Part shown: piece after piece, positions 24,565 through 35,888 of the stretch | How the letters are laid out: each line of letters begins with the position of its first letter | Numbering within the stretch: the stretch's first letter is position 1 | From: Icerya purchasi | Lineage: Eukaryota; Arthropoda; Insecta; Hemiptera; Monophlebidae | Assembly (NCBI GenBank): GCA_039619475.1 | Contig: CM077115.1 | Span: forward strand, 482,744,400-482,808,399 | Direction of reading: 5' to 3' | Length of the DNA: 64,000 nucleotides | Position numbers and translations under genes: made by a program | Notes under the pieces: generated by a model | What the model was told of the DNA's origin: nothing | The model's input: only the letters and a program-made list of their open reading frames with translations | Database searches by the model: none

Positions 24565-25135
24565 ATCGTTTTTTTTCTTTTTCTTCTTCTTCTTCATTGC
24601 GCCTTCTCCGTCCGAAGTTGGACGATCATCGTGGCTATTGTCGATTTAGATTGTTGCAATTCGGTTGTGGAACATCCGTACCAACCCCTCATATTTGTCA
24701 GCTAAAACATTTTTCTTCTATCTGGCCTTTTCTTCCCTTTAATTTCACCATCTAATACTAGCTGTATAAGATGATATTTTTCTGGGTGACTGGATATATG
24801 ACCAAAATATTCGAGTAATTTTCGGGCTTGTACAGTTTTCAGCGATTCGGTTTCTTTGGCCATTTGATTGAGAGTGACTTGGTCTCTGTATGAAATTCTA
24901 AGCATCCGACAGTATACATACATTTCAAAAGCAATTAATTTAATTTCTAGGTCTTTAGTGAGAATCTTCCATGCCATATAGCAATACTGAACAGACATAC
25001 TTTTGTAATTGGGGGTTTAAATATTTTCTGACCATCAAATTCTTCATATTTAGGAATGCTTGCCTCGCTTGTTCGATTCTGGTGCGCCATTCAACAGTTT
25101 GAGTAACATCTTCGTGAAGGTCCTAAGTTTCTTTT
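24565..25135 (-). pseudogene. RTE-like LINE 3' part, minus strand
   Basis: Read on the minus strand, EDVTQTVEWRTRIEQARQAF and MKNLMVRKYLN (about 25115-25030) lead to CSVLLYGM. A frame shift follows, and then the 98-codon block 24998-24702 carries LTKDLEIKLIAFEMYVYCRM, LRISYRDQVT, LEYFGHISSHPEKYHLIQLV and GKKRPDRRKMF. After an in-frame stop, LTNMRGWYGCSTTELQQ continues to the natural end near 24605, with a GAA-type tail (24575-24595). The methionine at 24998 is internal to the element and is not a start. It belongs to the same general family as the copy at 23320 and is better preserved. Confidence 0.85.
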
Positions 25136-25379
25136 CATTCGCTTGGGGGGGGGGGGGTCTAATTAATAATTTCTTCCTATTTTTGAAATTTTTTCTGTTG
25201 CTATAATTTAAATTAGAGTTTCTGTCTCGTGGCTTCTATTACTCCGGCAGATTCCCTAACAGAACCATTTATTCTTTTCCGAACATATCGCGTATCCCTT
25301 CTTCTTAAGGTACCGTACGCTACATAGCGCGTTGGCGCAACCTATTCGTACATTTTTAGCTGTACCGATATAGGTTGTG
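25136..25379. other. Short gap with a 13-base G-run
   Basis: A G-run occupies 25145-25157. There is no gene. Confidence 0.6.
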
Positions 25380-25394
25380 TACCAGGCAATCATT

Positions 25395-25680
25395 ATATGC
25401 AACGCAGGTGTACACACGCAAGACTACATTCGGAACTGATTAGTAATCGTTTGATTTATATCGGCATATACAAGTGCAGTCCGTCCGGTGTGGGTCTGCT
25501 GTGTACTGACCTAGCGCGCATATGATGTTGTACGTGGTGGTTTGCCATTGCCTTCCACGTGATTATTAGCGATTATTTATTTTATTTATTTAATTCTTGT
25601 AATAGGTTCGTCGTCGCTCGGGATCGAACTCGTGACCGCCATATCGGAAGTCAAGCGCTCTACGTATCCCCCTACACATT
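25395..25680 (-). mobile_element. tRNA-derived SINE, minus strand
   Basis: On the minus strand 25678-25605 looks like a tRNA gene head. It has an A-box-like TAGAGCGCTTGACT (about 25662-25649) and a B-box-like GAGTTCGATCCC (about 25630-25619), with a plausible spacing of about 20 bases between them. It would not fold as a full tRNA. The body follows, with GGCAATGGCAAACCACC at about 25551-25535, a phrase I have seen in the bodies of tRNA-derived SINEs. The 3' limit is uncertain. The polymerase III box pair gives the element its own internal promoter. Confidence 0.6.
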
Positions 25681-26269
25681 CTTATTTCCTTATTCAATCA
25701 TTCTTTGTAAATTTTACTACGTTATTTTATTTCTGGCTCCACTTCAAAATTCGTTTTTCTCAAAAGTCCGGAATTTCTGGCTTCACTCTTTTCTTTACAG
25801 TTCTTAAATCCTGTCCATTTATAGAAATTATTGCTGAATTCGATACATCCCTACCTCATTTTTAAGCTATCGTTTCTTATTTTTTTCTACTTTTTCATTC
25901 CCGAAAAGTCTAGTACCCGCAAAAAACCCGTTTCTTGGCTCTTATTTCTCTTCGTCTTCGTTAATTTTTTCCTTATACAATTTTCTGTGATAATGTTCTG
26001 TTTTTCCTTTAATCTTGCGGAGGACCTTCCTTCCGAAAAGTGTATTTTTCCCGTCATTTTTCAAATTATTTTCCTCAAAAGGTTTTTTTTTTTTTTTTTT
26101 TTTTTTAATAGGTTTGTCAGCGAAGACATTAGTCTAAGAAATGGAAAAGAGGAGAAAATAAATTAATATTCAAAGAATTAAAAAGAGGATAAAAATAATT
26201 CAAGAAAAAGAATAACCGAAACTAAAGGAAATGAGAAAATATAATAAGCACTGATAAAAGGGATGTAGG
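25681..26269. other. Pyrimidine-rich stretch, poly(T) run
   Basis: A T-run spans 26083-26106. Neighbouring sequence is C/T-rich and translates to low-complexity F/L/S ORFs without a domain. Confidence 0.5.
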
Positions 26270-26602
26270 CTAGGCCGTGTCCATGGGGGGTTCCCCCCCC
26301 CCCATGAGAACTGAAATAATTATTATAAATACACAAAAATCTGAAAAAATCACAAATTTAAAATAAATATTGATGATTTTTTAGGGTGTTCTTACCTACC
26401 TTTAAAAGAAAAAAGAAAAAATATGCTCTATATTTTTAGGTACTTCATTAATGTCAAAAAATTTTATTACGAGTATAATCAATAACATATGTAATTTTTA
26501 TTAATGTTTATACGGTAATTCATTTATGTAAATTATTAATATATAAATCAAAATGATGGAAATTATTGATAGTTCGAATATTAGTGAAAAATGCATTGTT
26601 AT
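26270..26602 (+). mobile_element. hAT-type MITE, 3'-truncated copy
   Basis: The first 330 bases match the MITE at 54039-54458: a start of the type CTAGGCCGTGTCC, then a G/C-run, AATTATTATAAATACACA, ATATTGATGATTTTTTAGGG, and a common stretch up to AATATTAGTGAAAAA. The match stops near 26602, before the other copy's terminal GGGCACGGCCCTG. It is therefore incomplete, and no target duplication can be tested. Confidence 0.75.
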
Positions 26603-26669
26603 AACCGTCAGTGTGGATATTGGTGTGAGAAATAGAGAACCTAAAGTATTGGAGAATTCAACTTTGGAG

Positions 26670-27148
26670 GTAATTAAACAAGAATTCTAGAGCACTTCTC
26701 TAATTCTTTCTTTCGTTGATGTTTCGAGAGAAATGTTGCAGGAGCTTTTTTTATTCTTCCAGACTTAAACTTTTCACATCCTCTACTCTTGTTAAGTCTT
26801 TCCTTACGATTTATAACAGCTGGCGCTTTACTCCCAGCAAAACCCCTATTCTGGCATTTATTTCACATCGTCTCAGTTCATTTTGGCCGTATATTATCTC
26901 TTTCAATAATCTCCCTTATTTTTCCTTCGACTTCACTGATATCTGTCATGCTCGTTTGTCCTTCCCTCATTTGCTAAAAATCTCCCCCAAGCCGTAATTA
27001 AACAGGTATTCTACAGCACTATCAATTCCCGATTTCCCTCTCATGTTACCATTTACACGGATGGTTCGATTCTAGTGGTGTTGGTGCTTCCTTCATCCTT
27101 TCTGATTTTAAACTATCAGAATCTTTTCGCCTTCCTTATTTCTGTTCC
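26670..27148 (+). pseudogene. RNase H LINE, 5' side of the split copy
   Basis: Part of an RNase H-bearing LINE. The frame from about 26770 reads LVKSFLTIYNSWRFTPSK, PILAFISHRLSSFWPYIISF and on to the start of the RNase H domain (TDGS in a shifted frame near 27060, then LSESFRLPYFCS). It aligns with residues 330-430 of the better copy at 44020-45312. A short direct duplication of ATTAAACAAGAATTCTA-type sequence lies at 26672 and again near 26998, so the left edge is rearranged. The frame is cut at 27149 by the TG...CA element. Confidence 0.8.
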
Positions 27149-27152
27149 ATAT

Positions 27153-27901
27153 TGTTGTGTTTCGGTTTGATTTAGTTATTAAAACAATGTAATCACAGGT
27201 AGCAGCAACACTGTGCGTAATAAAAGTCGTCGGCGAGCGATGCGAGCCGGCAACGGTGATAACGTTTATCACCGGGACAGATAAAAAGGTTTTTGTCTGG
27301 TTGAACACGTTTGGTTTTCCAGAGAGACACGTTTTGAGACGCCATATTGTTCGGTCGTTTTCTATGAATACCATCGACGGAAGAAGATTGAAGTGAATTT
27401 TCGCGTGTCAAATTAATTATGAATTTTACGTATATTGTTATTTAATTTAAATATTAAAGAGTCGATCAAAGGAAATCGCCAGGAATAGGAGAAGAATTCC
27501 TGCAACGAACCTAGGACTCAAAGAAACGATAAACCATCGAAGTTCCTGATAAATAATAAGGAAAAGCAAGCGCGAGCCGGTTGCGCACTGTGCGGATAGA
27601 TCGGTCGGGAAAATCGCGCGATAGGATCCGGAATACGATCGATTACGGAACAAGTTTGCTACCGTTGTGTAATTATTAATGTTTTTTGTGAATAATTGTC
27701 ATGATTTTGTTTACGTTAATTGTGCGATACGAGCGATGTGTGTGTGTGCGTGAGCGTGTGCGCAGCGTTTTCTTTTTTGTTAAAAAGGCCTAGCGTCGAA
27801 CAAAAAGCGAACATAGTCAATTTCCGTTTATGTAAAATCTCTATCTTGTCGTAGTAAAATTGTTCCGTTGATGGCGCTTGATAAGAAGACAGAGAGATAG
27901 G

Positions 27902-27938
<37 letters not shown>

Positions 27939-27993
27939 TAAGTTGTGGTCCATTCATTTTGTGCTTATAGGGCAAAATGAGCGGAACATAGCA
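27153..27993 (+). mobile_element. Probable solo LTR, 841 bp, inserted in a LINE
   Basis: The insert begins TGTTGTG at 27153 and ends ATAGCA at 27993, the TG...CA ends of long terminal repeats. ATAT occurs directly on both sides (27149-27152 and 27994-27997), a 4-bp target duplication. Removing the insert and one ATAT rejoins the LINE frame without a shift (reading CSIF then INELLTILRS), which independently confirms both boundaries. Inside are GATAAAAAGG (27280-27289), possibly a TATA region, ATTAAA at 27453, and a (TA)n array at about 27905-27932. No coding sequence is present. The orientation is a guess. A non-autonomous DNA element is the alternative. Confidence 0.7.
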
Positions 27994-28850
27994 ATATTCA
28001 TAAACGAATTATTGACCATCCTACGTTCTGTTATTTTAATTTCCTCGAATCACTTTTCCTTTAAATTTTTAATTATCTCTTACTCTTTGAGCGCCCTTCA
28101 GCCCATATCCTCTCCCCTTCCTGATCATTCGTGTGACTTTGTTATCCCCCCTATATACGTTCACTTATTCATAATCTTTCCTATCTCCGTTCGATGAATA
28201 TTGATTTGCTGTGGGTACCTAGCCACTCGGGCATATTTGGTAATGAAGCGGCTGGTATTCTTTGGTATTCGGGCTGCTGCTCCTTCCTCTCGTCTTTTTT
28301 TTAATAAAATTCCATCCGATACCTATCAATTTGTAAAAGCTTTCATATCCGATTTTTGCCGGACACCTATGTTTCCTCCTTTTCTAATCATTATTCATTT
28401 CATCTGTCAGTTCAGCCTACTCTTCCTGAATATTCATGGTTTCCTTTGCATCCCTCCCTTTAACGTTCTGATGTTGTTTTCATTGTTCGTATGCGCTTGA
28501 GCCATTCTTTGCTGCCTTCTTCCAGATTTCGTTTTTCCTTGATTTATTCTCCACACTGTCCTTTCCATCCGGATGGTGCAGTTATTTGCGACACCGATCA
28601 TGTGTTTTTCCAGTGTTTATCTCTCTCCCTGTGGAACATTCTAGCTTATATTCTTATTTGTTTGAAGCTTGGACTTCCTACTCCTTGTTGTGCTTCCTAT
28701 ATCCTATCCTTTCCTTCCTCACTAATTATTCCTGCTGTTTGTTCCTTTTTAAATAAAATTTCTGATCGGATCAAAATATAACCGACTTCTTTCCTTACCT
28801 CTTGTGTCTGGGTAAAAATCCTTGGTTGATGAGCCCAAAAAAAAAAAGAG
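27994..28850 (+). pseudogene. RNase H LINE, 3' side of the split copy
   Basis: The LINE resumes within the RNase H domain: INELLTILRSVILISSNHF, KFLIISYSLSALQ, then a degraded ICCGYLATRAYLVMKRL where the W-PGH-GI-GNE motif belongs. The C-terminal part follows with LLPSSRFRFSLIYSPHCPFH and CDTDHVFFQCLS, the Cys/His cluster of this LINE group, ending near 28781. The 3' untranslated end TCTGGGTAAAAATCC, GTTGATGAGCCC and an A-run (28837-28847) matches the ends of the copies at 46208-46267 and 35889-35940. Stops and shifts show the copy is dead. Confidence 0.82.
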
Positions 28851-31587
28851 GAAGAAAAAAAAACTTTTCAGAAACGTCTTTCTTTTTTCTCTTTTTCTTT
28901 TCTATCTCTTTACAAATAAGTTAACGATCATCACTCCATTTCGTCCCTCTATTAATCATATTTTTCTTTTTTTTTTTGACAATAATTCGAACAATTTCTG
29001 CTTTTCAGGTCATCTGTTTTTTCCCTATTCCTGAAATTCGCATTTGTTTTCACCATTCCATACGTGTTGGTCTACAGTATATACAAGCTTTCCCCTAGGA
29101 CGATCACGAAGTAGATCCGTAATAGCCGGGTTACGGTTTCTTTCTACTTTTACATTAAAAATATTGTACCATATTTAATCGTTCGTCCTGAAATTTTAAT
29201 AAGCTATTTACGCCCAGAGTTGTTTTCTAATTAGGAATTTTTTTTTTTTTTGTTTTATTTATTAATTTTATATCAGCATCGGACTTATTGTCTATCAAGA
29301 AGGAAGAACGTAGGACAAAAGGAAAATGAGGTAACTAGGAGAGTTATTCGGAGAAGAAGGAGACGGCCAGAACTACTATGAGGAAATAACAAAAGAGTCA
29401 AAAGAGATCGATATTGAAAAGCCGTACAACTAGCAATCCTAAAGGACATAAACGTGTAAGGAAGAAAAAGTATGAGGAAAGTCTGCTGGAGGAAAGGAAA
29501 GCTCTTATGTTTCGCTAGCCATTTTACCTGTTTGTGATAAATCTATTTGTTCAAGCTAATCTTTAATTCCTTCCTCTCGAGTTTGTGTTGCACTTCGTCT
29601 TTCTGTTATCATATTATTTACTTACGTTTTAGCCACATTAAATTATGTTCCTCCTGTTTTTGCCTTTCGAGAGAGGTTCCTATCGATATTAACTTAATTG
29701 TCTCTCGACGCTGGAGTCCTTCCTAGTATCTGACTAAATACAAATTATATTTCTTTCCGTTCTGGTTGTTTCTGACGTCAAGCCTTTGCTTGACAAACCC
29801 TGTACGGAGGGGAAAAAAAGAAGCACGTGATAATCATTGAAAAAAAAAAAAAACATAGTAATTACTAAATTATATTGAGATTAAATCATGCGTTAAAATG
29901 TTGGAAAACAAAACTTAATTAGATGATATCTAAAACCACTTCTAACTTTAACAAAAAATAAATGTATAATTGTTAAATAGCAACTTAATGTAATATTACA
30001 CTTGATAATAACTGCTGCTTTTTATTAATTATAAGTGCACTTGCAAAGGACTTCTTGCACACAATTGTTATTATAATCAGTGTTGTTAACAGTGATGATG
30101 TTATACTTAACTACGATGTACGCACGGTCCTTTAAATGTCGCGGATTCCGTTACCAAATATTCGATGCAAAATGGTAGACGATTTTTCATCTCTGGTGCA
30201 AAAAGCTCATTCATATATCACTTCAAATTGGCATGATGCAATGGTATTTTTTCACCTGAAACATAAATACATAAAAACATTATTAATCATTTTTACATAC
30301 GTAAAGGTAAATATAGAATATCCGTAATAAATGCTTCTTGACTAAAGTCTGAAAGTAATCGATGCGCTGCATTAATATAAGAAATTTTCCATTCTTTATA
30401 ATAAAAAAAAGAAAGAAAAACAAATAAAAAAATTATTGAATGGATATTTTTTTTTCTATTTTTTCTGGCCCTCGCTCTCGCCATTGACTAGTCTTCCCGT
30501 TTATCATCTAATCCTTCTTGAAAATTTAACGAAAAAGAGAATGTCATATTAGTATTATTTTGTTTATTTATTTAAATTTATATTTCCTTAAAAATTTCCG
30601 CTGCAAAAAAACAAAAAAAAAAAGGGTATGCAACCCGCAAACAATAGTGTCTTCCATTTTATTTTGAGTCCCGCCTAATGCTCCGCTAATGCTGATTTAT
30701 CTTCCCGCCCATGTGTCCAGTCAGCTACATGCTCTTTCACTTTGGTTTGGACGATTGTGCCCGTTTGCCCGATATAATTTATCAGAGATATTCAATGAGC
30801 ACCAGCAGTCGGCAAACGGGGTAAACCCTTTAGCACCGCACAAAACATTTTTAATTTTAACGCAGGTCCCAAACACTGTTTGATCTCACATCATTCTTTA
30901 TCGCCCCAATCTTTTTACTGTGACTTCTTATACAAAAAAGACTATAACCGGTATGGAAGGTTGTCCAGTTTCAAGTTTCTTGTCCTGACTAAATATTTAT
31001 TTGTATATCTATCCGCTTCACTGGCGTCCTCTATATCCACTCTTAACCGCGACTCCTTTAAGGTATCTCAATCGTGTGTGTACGTTGCAGTCAAATCGCA
31101 GTGTCCGACAATAGCTGTTGGAAGAATCTTAATACGCTTGACTGTATTCTTAAGTCGTAAAACTCGAACATGTCGCAAAAACTTTCTTCCTAATTTTCAA
31201 AGCTGTTAATCACCGACACGAGTTATTATTTTCAGCTGACGATCGTTTACAGCCAAGAAATCGTCGTTACATGTTAGCATAATATATACTTCAGCGTTGG
31301 TTTTACTAGCATAACAAACATGTTTATCTTTAGTGTGTTCATTCATGTTTAGCAAACGGACCGTCAAAAATTTATACATAAATATTGCGCGGTTATCTAA
31401 TGTGCCTTCTTTGATTATTTTCATAGGCTTTGAGGGGCTTCGTCTCGAGATGCTCCGAACATTATTAAACTTCTTCCGCGGCTCTATATATTGTACCTAA
31501 ATGTAATTTGGCCTGTATCCTTCGTGCATAGTTAACACGAAATTTAATAAAATGAACCCGACGCGCCGAATGTTTGCGAACGGTTTT
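28851..31587. other. No recognisable gene
   Basis: T-rich and A-rich low-complexity blocks alternate, and a purine-rich block lies at about 29330-29510. ORFs of up to 109 codons (30880-31209) show no domain. I found nothing that can be named. Confidence 0.45.
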
Positions 31588-31957
31588 AAAGTGAGATGGC
31601 TAGTTGACCGATTTCTTAAGTTCTAAAGTGAGATGGCTAGTTGACCGATTTCTTAAGTTCTAAAGTGAGATGGCTAGTTGACCGATTTCTTAAGTTCTAA
31701 AGTGAGATGGCTGGTTGACCGATTTCTTAAGTTCTAAAGTGAGATGGCTAGTTGACCGATTTCTTAAGTTCTAAAGTGAGATGGCTAGTTGACCGATTTC
31801 TTAAGTTCTAAAGTGAGATGGCTAGTTGACCGATTTCTTAAGTTCTAAAGTGAGATGGCTAGTTGACCGATTTCTTAAGTTCTAAAGTGAGATGGCTAGT
31901 TGACCGATTTCGTGAGTTTCAAAGTGAGATGGCTAGTTGACCGATTTCGTGAGTTTC
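31588..31957. repeat. 37-bp minisatellite, ten copies
   Basis: Ten head-to-tail units of exactly 37 bp, each beginning AAAGTGAGATGGCTAGTTGA. Units 1-8 end with TTTCTTAAGTTCT; the fourth has one substitution (CTGG for CTAG). Units 9 and 10 share a second end type, TTTCGTGAGTTTC. A partial unit follows at 31958. There are no spacers, so it is not a CRISPR array. The near-identity of units 1-8 points to recent expansion from one type. Confidence 0.97.
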
Positions 31958-34827
31958 AAAGTTCGATTTTTCCGCAAATCGATCGATAATAACGGATTAT
32001 ATTCTCGGCGACAATAACGATGTTTTAGTAGAGCGGAAAAAGGCGAGCTGCATAAATGTGTGGAATATTTGACGGTATTAATAATTTTGAAAGAATGTGA
32101 AAAATATTTTTACACGCGTTCTTATTTACAAACGTCAGTGTGTGTGTTCGGGAACGGCATTCTATCGAATAATATCTGGGCGCGCATAGGACGTTGCGAC
32201 ATTTAGCCCGGCAGAAGACTAAGTGCATTTTTTATTTTTACGCAAACCGCAACGAACATATTAGAATGGCATAGAGGCAGCGCGTTAGCATGTAGGAAGC
32301 CGTACGGATGCAAACATGTTCGCAGCAGGCAGCGTAGAAGATGAGCGGGGTTTTGAGCCGGTAAGAAAACGCAGATAATACGAATACAGGTATAGGTGCT
32401 GGTTAAACGTGAGAAAAATCAGTTTTTAAACTCTAAATACGAGCCAGCAGCGGGCACTGTCGGCGGTACAAGCGCGTCCGCTGGCCGACGTTGCCTTAAA
32501 TAAATCGAGTATCGCGATCAACTTTTAACACAACTAGTAAAACCTCAACCAGCAGCCGGCCAACCAGATTCAGGTGAATAAACTGCCTCCGTCGCAACCG
32601 CTTCATTTCGTTTATTTAACCATCAATTAGCGTTTGTCTGTCGCTCGACGATGTCTGTCAGTCTATAATTCCGCTATTTTTATTTTCCACTTCTTTCTCC
32701 CGCTTTTTTTTTGTTTTTTTCCCTTTTTTTACTCTTTTTATTTCATTTCTTTGCCCATCGCCTCTTTAATCTTTCACCTCGTCCTTAAACGGATATGCTT
32801 TTTGCCCTTTTCTGTCGCATCTGCTGATACGGCCGCATGCTTCGGCGAGCGAAGCTTCGAAAATGCAAATCAACAGCTGCATCGAAAATTGCGAGCAACT
32901 CAACCCGCTCGTCAATTTTATCAGTCGCCCCTACTAAACTATGCGAATTACGGATGTGTGTCTTTCAGTTAATTCAACACCGTCGGTATCGGGAAATGGC
33001 CGCAAGACTAAACGAGGAATTTACGGAACATGCGCAAAACTCTACGCTTGACGGAAAATCGCAAATCGGAAAGTGAATTGATAAAAAATCCGACAAGATG
33101 AAGGTAATTCGAATAAACAATTGAAGCCATCCTCCCCTGCTTCGATCATTTTCCTTCGAGTCAAACGCGTGACGTATACCATGCTCAAAAATAAGTTCAA
33201 ATTCCATATTTCTTCATCCTTAGCCGATGTTTTTTTTTTTTTGTTTCTTCTGGCCATATTTTACCTTGAACGTCTTAATTATCGCGTCTTTTTTACAAAC
33301 CGATTCGAATACTTTAATTTTTATCAGATAATTTTACTTTTAATTAATCGTCCGGATTTTATCCTTTTAAGATGCCCGTAAAATGCTATACACCCCCCCC
33401 CCCCTTTTACAATAAGCCTTTCCGTATGTTTAATTTTTACTCCTCACTTTTCATAGGTCATTATCATACTTGGGTCCAAGGCTTTTACTGTTTTCCTTTC
33501 TTCCTTTTCGACCTAGTTAACATTGTTTTTATCGTATTCAATGTGAGCCACTCCGACGCGTAAATGCATTCTGTAGTGTATCCTATTCCCGTATTTATAG
33601 ACAATTATTTTTTTTTCTTCTTCCCGTTTCGGCCAATTATGGACCATATAGTTTCAGTTGTCGTTCCTTCTTTTGGCTTTCATTTGCGCCCAATATTTCT
33701 TCATCCGTTCGCTATGGTTTTTCTTTCTTTCCAACGTTCATGATGTACCCTTTTTTATTTTCGGTTTTTCTTTAAATCGTTTTTCTCTTATCAATTTTGT
33801 TAGCTGGACCCGGTCATGAATGTTATTTGCATTTCTATCATATCCTGCTCCATTTCTTTGAAGCAATTCCACTTTGTTTTTTGACTTTGTACGTATCGAA
33901 ATATTCCGTTGCTCAGTCTTGCATTCTCACGATATGATCGTAAAAACCAAATTCTCCTTTTCGTAATTTTCTGTATTATATTTTCAACTATTGTATAAAT
34001 TTTCATTTACCTGAAACGTTATTTTCGTTTTTCTCAATTGGCTCATCTAGCGCATTTGGCTGTTTAGTACTATCCCCGCTAAATATTTAAATTTCGCAAT
34101 TCTCCGATTTTTCCCGAAAATTCCCTTCACGCATATTTCGGAGCCTCTCTTATGTGAGTCATACATTTGATTTTTTCAGACAAGATATTCTGCTTCTTCT
34201 CTTAAAATATCCGTCTGTTTTATTGCACATCCGTTGAAATTATCAGAATGAAATCGCTAAATTGTCCGAAAAAACTAGACAATCAACTATCTCTTCTTCC
34301 GTGTTACTCGTTAATCCAGAGTCTTTCGAATAATTTCTTTTGTTCTTCTAAATCCCCATTCTCTGATTAATTATTATTATCCCTATATTTACTCGATATT
34401 CCGTGAATTTTTTCAAAGTACAAATCCAAATTTATTTCTGCCGATTACATAAATATAACTCTTCAGACATAGCTCATTTTTTAACGGAAGAATTATATTC
34501 TACACGTGCCGTTTCACTTCTTTGGCTTATTAAGCGTTTTCCGAAGATTGTAACTTATCTTCCGGTAGTGTTAAAGTCTTCCGTGTACCCTCAATTTTAT
34601 GCAAAGCAGCCTCTTGTCCTACGCTGGACGTTACTATTCATCGAACTGGACTATATATACGGAAAATATTGAATAAGGTGTTGTGTAAGAAAATGAACTA
34701 TTATCAATTGCAAACTTCGAAAAATTAAAAAAGCCAAAAAGTAAAATCATTTCGACGTACGTGTTTCCGAATATCGGCTTGATTTTTACGATTGTGTTAG
34801 ATTTGTTAAAAACTACCGCATGTGGGC
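31958..34827. other. No recognisable gene; mixed composition
   Basis: The stretch 32140-32620 is CG-richer than average and could be regulatory. The segment 32830-33080 is open on the plus strand for 79 codons without a motif. From 33210 on the sequence is pyrimidine-rich, with a 12-base C-run at 33393-33404. No family could be assigned. Confidence 0.4.
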
Positions 34828-34968
34828 TTTTTTCGAGGGGTGGGGCTCATCAACTATGGAACTCGGCGCAAATGAAATTTTTGTATATTTTCAGTGTACG
34901 ACAACGGGATTCGAATCAGGTGATACCGGGACGGAACAACGTTGCCTAACCAACTACAGTAATGCGGG
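34828..34968 (-). mobile_element. tRNA-derived SINE with LINE-like 3' end (copy 1)
   Basis: On the minus strand the head carries an A-box-like TAGTTGGTTAGGCAACG (about 34957-34941) and a near-perfect B box GATTCGAATCC (about 34917-34907). A short body with AAAATTTCATTTG follows, then GTTGATGAGCCCC and an A-run. The last part matches the 3' end of the RNase H LINE family (GTTGATGAGCCC plus A-run near 28840). A second copy lies at 50801-50945 with the same order of parts. This is not a functional tRNA gene: the acceptor stem and anticodon arm cannot be formed. Confidence 0.75.
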
Positions 34969-35888
34969 TTAATTTTTACCGATTTCAAAAATAAGTTTTA
35001 TATGTTTGTCACGTATGTTTCAAGGTTCTGCGCATAAGTTGTGACTGTGTAGATCAATTTTAATGATTTTTTGTTCATTCGTTCCTGTCGATGGTGACAA
35101 ACTGAAATTTCCAAGCGAAGAAATTTTGAGTTTCCTTTTCATTTATTAAAATTGTACTCTATGTTTTATTATTCCTAAAAAAAAACAAAGAAAAACAATA
35201 AAGAACAGTAAGGGTCTTTTTGCGAGTTTGCGTGCAACCGGAAGAGTAATTTTTTATATATTTACCAACTGTTATATATGACTAAAAAGTCACCTGGCTG
35301 GAAACATCACTTAGCTAATGCACATAAATTGTTTTTATGGCGCTGATTGACTATCAGATTTAATGTAGACAGATGATACACTTTCCCGAGCGGAGTTAAT
35401 GAATGAAACCGGGATTTAGGAAAATGCCGAATCTTGAAATTCGGGAAACTCGTAAGAACCACACAAAAAAAAAAAAGCGAGAACTCTTAGAAAAACAATT
35501 TTGCGCAAATTTATTAGAAACACACGCTGTTGGAAGATATCCAGATTTCGAAAATAAAAAAAAACATTTCAAAAAGGTGACTGATTAGTTGATTTACTTT
35601 GTTGTCGGGGTTTCGTTACACTTCAAATGGTGCGAATTTTGACCCGAGTCTGATATTTTTTTTCAGCATTCACCTCCTTTTGGAGATTTTCTCCGCATTT
35701 CAGTTAAATTAGCTAGCCCGAGGTTAGGATTCCGTTTTTTAAACGATTTTAAGCGACACCTCCCGATACTTTCAGTAGGTTACTCTTTATTTCCCACAAA
35801 CTGGAATTGTTTTTTTACTTCTTTTTTTTTTAGTTTAGTTTATGATTTTAACTGGCCTACTAAAATTATTTTTTCATCGCTTTGTACC
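34969..35888. other. No recognisable gene
   Basis: AT-rich with A-runs at 35180 and 35465. There is no domain in any short ORF. Confidence 0.5.

Noticed and set aside
25605..25678. tRNA gene on the minus strand
   Set aside because: Box motifs only; no acceptor stem pairing, and a SINE body follows.
27108..27653. Three minus-strand ORFs of 68-88 codons
   Set aside because: They lie inside the probable LTR, which is non-coding; there is no domain in any of them.
28822..29034. 70-codon ORF starting with a K-rich stretch
   Set aside because: It begins in the poly(A) tail of the LINE copy ending at 28847; the Lys codons are A-run translation.
31588..31957. Regularly spaced repeat resembling a CRISPR array
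   Set aside because: The 37-bp units are directly adjacent without spacers, and the window is eukaryotic; it is a minisatellite.
34895..34968. tRNA gene on the minus strand
   Set aside because: A and B boxes are present, but the cloverleaf cannot be formed and a SINE body with a LINE-type tail follows; a second copy exists at 50801.
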